In this document: positions 55,794-64,000 of the stretch, in pieces | Layout: every line of letters starts with the position of its first letter | Numbering within the stretch: position 1 is the stretch's first letter | Assembly (NCBI RefSeq): GCF_000003195.3 | Contig: NC_012871.2 | Span: 62,983,802-63,047,801 of the forward strand | Length of the DNA: 64,000 nucleotides | Direction: 5' to 3' | Origin: Sorghum bicolor | Lineage: Eukaryota > Streptophyta > Magnoliopsida > Poales > Poaceae | The notes under the pieces: model-generated | Database searches by the model: none | Told to the model about the DNA's origin: nothing | The model's input: only the letters and a program-made list of their open reading frames with translations | Translations under genes and position numbers: made by a program

Positions 55794-58595
55794 TCATATA
55801 CATATTAAAGGTGCAAGCATAAAGCTATATTGGTTGGGAAGTTGATTCCACTTGCCTTCTGTTGACAAGTAGACCTTGGGAATTTGATCTAGCTTTCCCA
55901 TTTGAAGGTTCCTCGCAAATTCAGAATGCATCCTAGTAAAGTATGCTTCTTTGATAGAATTGAGAAATTTGATACCAAGAGGGACGTCCCGTAATTTCTT
56001 GAGGCTATCAATGTGAAGATATTCAAGGCTGACCAAAGCTCCCTCATGTATGCATATTTGATTGACCTGCGGCAAATCCCACAAGACTACCTTCTTCAGC
56101 TTTTGGAACATCTTGCCATGGAAGTTTAGCTGTTGTCCAGTATATGCCCTTGTAAGACGTAGTTCAGTTAAATTTGACAATTCAGAAAGTTGTGGCACTG
56201 GACTATCTATCAACTGACACCATGCTAGCTCCATTAGCAGTAGTTGACTTCCGTGAGTAGAGAAAAAGGGAGATTCCAAAGTTCCTTCAGACAACCGCCC
56301 TACCAATTCTAGCTTTTCAAGAGGATTTTGCAATGTCAAATCCTCAAGCAGGAGGAGCTCAGCTTCATTGATGGCTCTTATATGTAATTTTGCAAGATGG
56401 TGCAACTTTGATAAAGAATTGCACAGTTGTGCACAATGGCTACTCCTCAAATAAGTAATGGTAAGAGATCTCAGCTGGGATAAATCAACTAGTTTTGCAA
56501 CAAACAATTTAGTTGCTCGAACTTCGTTCAAAGATTGCAATTCCTTCAAATACCAGAAGCCATCAAATGGCTCCATAGATTCCCAATTATGGAAACTTCT
56601 ATATGTTGCATCTAGCAATTTTCAAATAAGGAGGTGACGCAATTTATTCAGTTTAGAAAACCCGTGTGGAAAATTCAGTGCACGTGTGCGCTCAAGGCTC
56701 AATGTTTGTAAATTGATAGATTTAGGGAGTTCCTTCACATTTGTGTCATTTAGGCACAGATACCTAAGGTTGAATAGCTCCCCAATTGAACTAGGAATAT
56801 CCTCAATAGGCAAGCCGGATAAGTCTAATACTGTAAGGTACTTAGACTCAGATGGAATAAAAGAATGCCATGAACATGATGACATGCGGGTGTCAAATGC
56901 TATAAAGGTGCGAAGCCTGGATGGATCCATGCTGGATTGAATGCCATTGTTGTGCTGGAGTACCGATACACGACGAGGATGTAATCCCACCTGAACAACC
57001 CCAATGTCATCATAAATTGCACAGAAATTTTCTTTTTTCGATTGGTAAATGGCCAGTTCACGAACAAGATCATGCATACAGATACACTGTATCCTATCAA
57101 AACTGTTCCTTGCTACAACCTGAAACATGCTTCTCTGAATGAGTTCTGTCAGATATACTTCTCCAACATCCTCTAAGCTGCATCCTCCTTTGTGTTCAAT
57201 AAACCCTTCACTGATCCACAATCTAATCAACATTTTTCTGTGGATCAGATAGTCTTCTGGGAAAATAGCACAATATAAGAAACAATTCTTCAAATTGTCT
57301 GGCAGGTACTTGTAGCTTAGATTTAGAATTTTTTCCACATGGTTTAAGTTCTCATTGTTGTGTAGCTCTGAAATGAGTTGATTGTAAAAAAACCTCCATT
57401 CTTTATGATTCCTTATTTTGAGGGACAATAAACTCCCAATTGCTACAAGAGCTAATGGTAAACCATCACATTTCTCCACTATGTCTTTACCACATTGATG
57501 TAGTTCCGGGGGACAAATGTAATTTTTATTTTTCGGAAATGCCTTCTTACAAAATAGAAGCCATGAATCATGGTCATTTAAAGGCTCAACCTTGATTTTA
57601 CAGCCAGCCTCAGCTATTGAAGCTACTTCCTCAATTCTTGTCGTGATTATCACTCTACTTCCTAGGCCATTATCAACAAGAATCTCTCTAATTTTAAAAA
57701 GAACTTCAGCAGTCCAGACATCATCCAATATAATCAAGTACCTCTTTTTCTCCAGAATTTTTGTCAGCCTCACTCTTAGTTGTGCACTATCTATACTTCC
57801 AGCATCAAATGCTCTATTGTCATTTCCATGAATTTCTTTCAGCATGTTTCTCCAAATATCATTTATCTTATATGATTGGGAGATAGAAACCCATGCATGG
57901 CAATTAAACTTGGATATTACCGCTTCATTTTTGTAGACATTATTGACAAGGGTGCTTTTCCCAAGGCCACCCATACCCCAAACAGCAATGATCCGAAGAG
58001 GGGGATCTTCCAGATGCAGTGAATTGATCAAGATTTCTCTATTTTTATCAATTCCTACAAGTTCATTGTCATTGATTGAATGATCATGTCCAGGATGATA
58101 TAGTTGCTGCTCGCTGTCACAGTTTACAGCTGGAATAAAATTCATACCAGTTATTGGTTGGGCCCAACGACTTATTCTTTTTGAAAGTTCCACAACTTCT
58201 TTGTTTATTATATCTGCTCTTATGGCAATTTCATTAAGTGAAAATAAAGATGGATGTCTCTTGAAAAGTTTCTTCACACAATTCCATGTGTCTCTCTGTT
58301 GGTACTCACTGATACGATACATAAACTGATCCACAATGTCTTCCATATCATAAGCCAACCGTCGGACTTGCCTTATCCAAGTTTGTATGACTTCACTGTT
58401 GTAATCTTTCATACCAACTTCTTTAAGAAATGCACTGATAATCTCAAGTTCATCTTTTATCAGTTTCATGTTATCTGGAAGTGCCATTTGCAACTCAGAA
58501 TTCTTTCCAAGCAAGGGTTTGGCTAACTTAAGTGTTTCACATGCCGCAGCTATTCCTATCTTTTTTATGACCAAAAGAACAACAACATCTACCAT
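55794..58595 (-). pseudogene. CC-NB-ARC-LRR (RPM1-like) resistance gene with one in-frame TGA
   Basis: A single minus-strand frame of 934 codons interrupted only by TGA at 56622-56624 (codon 658). NLRs of this class are cytoplasmic or plasma-membrane immune receptors that recognise pathogen effectors. Visible parts: Rx-type coiled coil with LAYDMEDIVDQ (80-90), P-loop GMGGLGKST (207-215), RNBS-A-like FNCHAWVSISQSY, kinase-2 LIILDDVW (287-294), RNBS-B VIITTR (315-320) and GLPLAL (378-383). RNBS-D CFLYCAIFPEDY (438-449), MHDL (507-510) and LRRs from about residue 585 follow. After the TGA the same frame continues for 275 codons with typical LRR text (LKELQSLNEVRATK). The position is consistent with a single-base change. 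If translated as is, the product is a 657-aa CC-NB-ARC protein with only the first LRRs; readthrough or a sequence error are alternatives. Confidence 0.9.
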
Positions 58596-59003
58596 TTCTC
58601 TCTGTGCAGTTTGACTTCAGTATGCCAGCACAATATAATTGCAAAAACTAAGATGAAATCTTATGCACAGATTCCATCTTTTTACATCATATCTACAAAA
58701 GTAATACAACTTCTTATCAAATAGGAAATACTAACTATTAAGCTAAACATAGTTATTAAATAAGACTTGATTTTATTGAAATTTGGTATGCTAAACCATT
58801 TGAAATACCTTCAGGCTTGCAGAAAATTGATGAAATAGATGAACTATCCTGGGAGTACATGTACTTGCGGAGAAAAGATGTATGAACAGTAGATAGCCCT
58901 GATGCTACTATTACTTTCGTAATGTTTTCACCTGGGGAATGGAGGAAAAGGTGTAAGTTAAGGATAAAAGGACATGGAAACATTTAACTTCCTCTCAATT
59001 GTG

Positions 59004-59413
59004 CAAACATTATAAGCAACAAAAAGGACATTAATTTATTTCATTGGAGTAGAGCAACAAGTTCAGTTCCCAAGTTCTTTATGTCGCACTACAAATGAAC
59101 CAATTTAAATGTATCATACATAGCTTTATTGTGATTGTTGTATAAACTGGCAACAATAGTTTTCTGAAACTTAGAGACAAATGGCCTTTCCACTGCTACA
59201 GATATACCAAACATTATAAGCAACAAAAAGGACATTAATTTATTTCATTAGAGTAGAGCAACAAGTTCAGTTCCCAAGTTCTTTATGCCGCACTACAAAT
59301 GAACCAATTTAAATGTATCATACATAGCTTTATTGCGATTGTTGTATAAACTGGCAACAATAGTTTTCTGAAACTTAGAGACAAATGGCCTTTCCACTGC
59401 TACAGATATACCA
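59004..59413. repeat. 204-bp tandem duplication upstream of the NLR gene
   Basis: CAAACATTATAAGCAACAAA begins both units (59004 and 59208). They differ at only a handful of positions, mostly transitions. The repeat lies 0.4-0.8 kb 5' of the NLR start codon, so it may double promoter or leader sequence. Bases 58596-59003 are the proximal upstream region with no other gene. Confidence 0.92.
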
Positions 59414-60029
59414 TCATCTAAAAGAACTTAGACCTTTTGAATGAGGGGCTAATCCTAGAATTGTACAGTGCAAAAGAGGAATTTAGATCTTTAATGTTCT
59501 CATGGCTGGACCTTGAGACGTAAACGTCATGAAAACTCCTTTCAGGTCCCCCATAGTTTCCCCACGGAAGGGGGGAAAGACCAAACTCCAGTAGACTTGA
59601 CTAGCTGACTCCTAGACTATGGGCTGATAGCCACATCAGTGCCTTGCTTTACTTAAGGTCAGAGATAAATAATCACTCCATTACTCTGTTGTGATCCCAA
59701 TTGCTCAGCTTTTAGTCTAATTAATCATATGCGTGTGAGGAAAACGTTTAGGTGTCCACCAAAATAGACTAAATTTGATCAATGAGAACTTTCTTAACAG
59801 ATTCTTCATGGAATACTTAATGCAGATTGCAGAAAAAGAAAAGGCCCAAAGAAAACCTATGTCATTAATCCTATCACTTTCAAAGTCCATACACATTTGG
59901 CTCAGAAACATCAGAGCTGTCCACTATTGGGATGGCTCCATGATTGTGTAAACCGGAAGGCCTTTTCCCCAGACTGGTTTTAGAAAATTTCTGTGGAATA
60001 ACATTGCTTGAAAAGGAAAGGAGAAATAT
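59414..60029. other. Distal upstream region of the NLR gene
   Basis: No gene is supported. Part of it (about 59580-59690, with GACTTGACTAGCTGACTC) reappears near 62900-62990 beside the truncated NLR relic. Confidence 0.5.
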
Positions 60030-60131
60030 CTGGGAGAATTAATTTGAAACTCTTGTAAATTCTTGTAAATTCGAAACCTCTATCTACTTAATACAATGAT
60101 ACGCATACTCATACGTATTCGAGAAAAAAAA
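60030..60131 (+). mobile_element. LINE 3' end with short poly(A)
   Basis: CTCTTGTAAATTCTTGTAAA, TACTTAATACAATGATACGC and CGTATTCGAGAAAAAAAA form the characteristic 3' tail of a grass LINE. No coding part is attached. Confidence 0.55.
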
Positions 60132-60379
60132 GAATTAATGGCTATCAAAAAAATCTTGGTGGAGGCGTGAAGCCTCTACCCTCAACTCAGATTGGGGAAC
60201 CAATGAGTAGCGTATGCGGCAGCATTGCTACGAAATTAGTGTTTGACAGATGAAAGGTGCGTGCATGACTAAGGCTCGGAGGAATCGAAAGCCGAAAGGT
60301 ACCGCTTTGTTTGCTGCAAGCCGCAACCAATCTTTGTTCCTCTTCTTCGCAATTCGCAAGCCTGCCAACTGCCAAGCCA

Positions 60380-60745
60380 CTAAAAGCTTGGAGCTCTGAG
60401 CTCGCCTAAAAGCCGTAGCAACAAGGCGCCACCGCAGTTGCGTGCGGATGGCATAGGCTCCGACCTTCGCAGTCCGTGAGAGACTCAGGCGCGCCCGCTA
60501 CGGACCAAGCTGCCATGCCCGGCCGAGGCGCCCGGCGCTACGAGCTCAACCGTTGTGGATGCTTCATAGCAGCAGGAGCAGAGGAGTAGGGCTGGGATGT
60601 TAGAGGTTGAGAGGGACATCGGCGGCGAGCGGCTATCCGATCCTCACCGGGGTTTAAGGACGGACGGACGGGAGGCGGCGGCATCTTGCTGCCCGGCGGT
60701 AGCCGGGACCCGGGAGGCGAAGCCGCCGGGACTCGGGGAGGCATT
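60380..60745. other. GC-rich, CpG-rich block
   Basis: GC-rich DNA with overlapping open frames on both strands, such as a Pro-rich minus-strand frame at 60538-60744. No domain is recognisable. It could be a promoter or first-exon fragment on the minus strand, but nothing downstream supports a gene. Confidence 0.3.
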
Positions 60746-61003
60746 CTGCATAGTGTGAATTTTTTTAGTATTTTTCAATATGCAAACATTTGGGATCCCG
60801 ATTGATTATTAGTCGTAAATATTTGAGTATTTTTCAATATGCAAACACCAGCCTCAAAACTATATAGTGTATTTTTCAAATATTTGGGTAGCAACTGTAA
60901 ATTTTTTCTTATAGTATTATGCTACTATAGTTTTTCAATAAAACAACAAAAAGTTTTAGCATACAGGATCACCTATTGCTTCTCCTCCACCTCACAAATT
61001 TAG

Positions 61004-61242
61004 GCCTTGTTTAGTTCACCCCAAAAACCAAAAAGTTTTGAAGATTTCCATCACATCGAATCTTGTGGCACATGAATAAAGCATTAAATATAAACGAAAA
61101 TAAAAATTAATTGCACAATTTAGCTGTAAATTGCGAGACAAATCTTTTGATCTTAGTTAATCCATGATTAGATAATATTTGTCATAAACAAAGAAAAATA
61201 TTATAGTAGCGAAATCAAAAAAAATTGTATCTAAACAAGGCC
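61004..61242. mobile_element. MITE with GGCCTTGTTTAGTT ends, TSD TTA
   Basis: 239 bp from GGCCTTGTTTAGTTCACC to TCTAAACAAGGCC, flanked by TTA at 61001-61003 and 61243-61245. Confidence 0.85.
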
Positions 61243-61439
61243 TTAGCATAAATTATAACAAAATTACCATTAGAGAGTTTTTGTCAAGCATTTTTTTTAA
61301 AACAACCTCAGTTTCACCGGAGAAACTACCGAACGAGAGGAGACAGAGCTAGAGCCCTGCCAAACTAGTCCAATTGTCCTTTCTAAAGATTTTCTAGAAA
61401 ACTTAGTCGATCAAGTCGTCATGAATTTTTTTTTAAAAA

Positions 61440-61810
61440 AAACATGGTTGATCCATGTCTCTCTATTGGTATTCACTAATAAGATACATACATTGATCCA
61501 CAATGTTTATTCGGACTTTTGTCTTATGAGTCAAAGTTTATGTGGCTTCATTATTGTAACATTTCACATAAATTTCCTTATATAAAGAACTAAAAGTGTT
61601 AGTCATTCGAGTCCATCTCTTATTAGTTCCATATTAACATGGGCCATTTGCAACTCAAAAATCTTTCTAGTTAAGGGTTTAGCTAACTTTAGTGTTCCAC
61701 ATGCCACACAGCTATTTCTATCGTTTTTGAACAAAATAACGAAAATTTATTACGTTTTCTCTGTGCAGTTCTACTTCAATACGCCATCGTAATATGTTTG
61801 CTATAATTGA
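61440..61810 (-). pseudogene. Relic of a second NLR gene (coiled-coil end only)
   Basis: The sequence aligns by eye to the N-terminal coding part of the NLR at about 58280-58640. Shared blocks include TTGGTA-TTCACT-ATA-GATACATA (61469 onward), TTGATCCACAATG, GCCATTTGCAACTCA, AAGGGTTTAGCTAACTT and TTTCTCTGTGCAGTT. It is broken by indels and ends abruptly near 61440, with no NB-ARC portion. Similarity continues on the 5' side (toward 63 kb), so gene and upstream DNA were duplicated together. No intact frame remains. Confidence 0.85.
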
Positions 61811-62197
61811 TATCTAATCTTGTGCACAACGTCCATATGCTAGCTAATAAGTGAATGTAATTGTTGAAGGGATATCATTTTCTTGAAACCTAGTCTGCTA
61901 CATTTGGAATATCATCATACTTGCTGAAAGTAGTTGAAATACACCCTTTATTCTTGGAGTATATGTAGCTTCTAGAGAGAAAAAAAAAAGGCAAACAATA
62001 AGAAAAGAAGGATATGTCTTTGTTCAGTTTGTGGCGATTGAAGAAGATTGAAGGGGTTGAAAGGAATTAAATCCTCTACAAGTCAAAATCCTCCACAATC
62101 TCCTTAGATTATCTTCAAATCCCTTTATAAAGGATTGCTCAAACAAGGTTTAAATGTATGGATATCAAGATATTTGGGTTGTTTACTGTTTTTCTAA

Positions 62198-62336
62198 GGT
62201 CTTGTTTGGATGTAGTCGGATTCACATCAATCCATATGTGTTGAGGTGGATTGGAGTGGAATTTGAACTAAATTCCACCCCTATCCACACCAACACACAT
62301 GAATTGAAGTGAATTCAACAACATCCAAACAAGGTC
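62198..62336. mobile_element. Short Tourist-like MITE, 139 bp, TSD TAA
   Basis: Ends GGTCTTGTTTGGATGT and ACATCCAAACAAGGTC, flanked by TAA at 62195-62197 and 62337-62339. It lies in the duplicated DNA upstream of the NLR relic. Confidence 0.8.
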
Positions 62337-63650
62337 TAATTGTGAAAACAATACATGCAAGAAAGAGACGTGATTTCTTCCTTTAGCAACAACTCAAGCT
62401 GCCAAGTTATTTCTGTCTTAACTCTTAACTTACTGGTCAAACCAATTTTTCACAATGCGGGTCTCTTATGCATATTGTATATATTGGCTACGATGTTACT
62501 CTGAGACAGAAACAAGAAAATAAATGAAACGAGGGTAAAGAGTGTTGGACCTTTACACGTTTGATCAATTTGCCTTTGTCCTCCTCAAGTCGATTTGGAA
62601 AATGTACCCTAAGCAGAGGGCAAAGTTGAAGGCAAAAGTAAAGCAGCATCAATTTGTCGAGGTACTCAACCTAGGAGTATAGAGTTGAGGAGCAATGTGG
62701 CACTCCCGTGGTGCCTCATATATACTGATGGACTCCGTCACTGTGTATGCTATTGGGTTCAGAAATTGCAGTGGTCACTAATCTATCTGCAACCTAAACT
62801 GTGAAACAAGTACTCCGACACAGTTGACCTTTTCTTCATAAGCTCAAAGGCTAAAGACCAATTCATCCCTATTGAGATGCATCTTGTCTTGAAACATGTG
62901 GGGTCAGTTGACTTGACTAGCTGACTCGTAGAAATTAAGTGAGTCAGTGTATATGTCCATACCTTGTCTACTTAAGAATAGATCTATAAGCATTAATCAT
63001 AGATGACTCTAATTAAGTGAGTCAATGGAGTACATAAGCATTAATCATAGATGACTCTAAGAGTAAGTATTATAATAGATCGTAAGCCGGCTAAATGCTG
63101 AGGTGGAGGAGAGAATGGAAGAGAGAGAGGAGAAGTGGGGTATAAGCTTACAGCCAGCTTAGACACAGGAATCAAGAAACTTTGTGAAAGAGATAAGTGG
63201 GTCATATATTAATAGTGAATAACTAACTATTGTATGAGTAAGCTAAAAGAAAGCTGCAAAGAACCTTACAGCCAGCAAAGTAGACTGTATTATTAAACTT
63301 GCTCTAAGTTAATGTCATATTAATTCACTTTCACTCAATCTCTAAGCTAAGTAACTGCAAGCGCAATGTGGAGAACATCTGTAGGCGGTCTCTCTATTCA
63401 AACAGGACCAAGGAAAACTTTTTTAGACCAGATACACGACCTGGACCAAGAGCCCTTTGGCTTATGTCATACACCACAACTTGATCTCATGCTCCCTAAA
63501 CCAAGGAGTTGTAGCCCTTGCAAAATGATTGGGAATCCATTGTAAAGCTTTGGTGCCACCGATCTATAAAAAATGCAGCCATCCAAATCCAGAGGTACAT
63601 GCTACAGCCCAATTTGGGAACACTGATGAAAACCACACGCTCCTCGCAAT
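62337..63650. other. Upstream DNA of the NLR relic and AT-rich spacer
   Basis: No gene is seen. Segments near 62730-63000 resemble 59500-59690 upstream of the main NLR. The stretch at about 63060-63310 (TAAGCCGGCTAAATGCTGAGG ... ACAGCCAGCAAAGTAGACTG) looks like a further MITE, but its ends are unclear. Confidence 0.4.
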
Positions 63651-63878
63651 GCCTTGTTTAGTTTTGAAAATTTTTTGGAGCACTTTCGTTTTTATTTGAT
63701 AAATATTGTCTAATCATGAAGTAACTAGGCTTAAAAGATCCATCTCGTGATTTACAGGTAAACTATACAATTAGTTTTTATTTTTGTCTATATTTAGTTC
63801 TTCATGTATGTACCGCAAGATTCGATGTGACGAAGAATCTTGAAAAGTTTTTGTTTTTTAGGTGAACTAAAGAAGGCC
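63651..63878. mobile_element. MITE with GCCTTGTTTAGTT ends
   Basis: About 228 bp from GCCTTGTTTAGTTTTG to GTGAACTAAAGAAGGCC, with the family's ATTCGATGTGACG motif. The first G of the left terminus appears to be missing. The remaining 122 bases of the window show nothing. Confidence 0.7.
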
Positions 63879-64000
63879 TCAGTTGTTGGTCACACATAGG
63901 ACAGAAAGATATACAAGGAAGACTTCACCAATAATCCAGGACAACTCCTAAGTCATGAAATACCATCACTTTCAAAGGTTACTTACTTCGGATTGAAAAC

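Noticed and set aside
1..64000. CRISPR arrays, rRNA, tRNA or bacterial operon signals
   Set aside because: None seen. Regularly spaced repeats here are minisatellites or MITE arrays, and all supported long genes are spliced or plant-specific.

Overview
The window is nuclear DNA of a grass, most likely an Andropogoneae species close to Sorghum. The evidence is spliced genes with GT-AG introns, GC-rich first exons, a coiled-coil NB-ARC-LRR resistance gene, abundant small transposons with GGCCTTGTTTAGTT termini, Stowaway- and Tourist-like MITEs, LINE debris and two Mutator-like elements (MULEs). The species is an inference. I found no rRNA, tRNA or CRISPR feature.

Layout. (1) 1-5.2 kb: a complete 4.43-kb MULE (686-5119) with 115-bp terminal inverted repeats, a perfect 9-bp target duplication and a seven-exon transposase gene with no break. 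(2) 5.2-42.7 kb: a head-to-tail array of five genes (A-E, all on +) for BMT5-like / DUF2431 Rossmann methyltransferases, the family of the yeast 25S rRNA uridine-N3 methyltransferase. All five share the same three-exon plan: split codons at both junctions and a 199-nt middle exon. A (481 aa), B (521 aa), D (211 aa) and E (606 aa) have open frames. C is a pseudogene: its first exon is split by a 9.79-kb MULE (17642-27435), and its second exon has a 7-nt tandem duplication that shifts the frame. (3) The 9.79-kb MULE carries three genes: an intact 906-aa transposase (-), a plant mobile domain (PMD) gene with three in-frame stops (-), and a GRF-type zinc-finger gene with a frameshift (+). GC-rich palindromes with a CCCCGCC...GGCGGGG core lie in both termini and between the convergent genes. 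(4) 42.7-55.7 kb: a gene-poor stretch of MITEs, short tandem duplications and minisatellites, with only weak signs of an unrecognised minus-strand gene. (5) 55.8-64 kb: a minus-strand CNL (RPM1-like) gene whose frame is complete except for one TGA in the LRR region. A truncated relic of a second copy's N-terminus, with matching upstream DNA, lies at about 61.4-63 kb.

How it fits together. Tandem duplication produced the methyltransferase array. The copies then diverged mainly in their N-terminal acidic leaders and C-terminal proline-rich tails; E's tail grew by internal repeats, while D has almost none. Transposons shaped the locus: one MULE separates gene A from its likely old promoter, another breaks gene C, and MITE and LINE insertions enlarge the introns of E. 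The resistance-gene end shows the same duplicate-and-decay pattern. All models were read by eye; no alignment, expression or database search was run.
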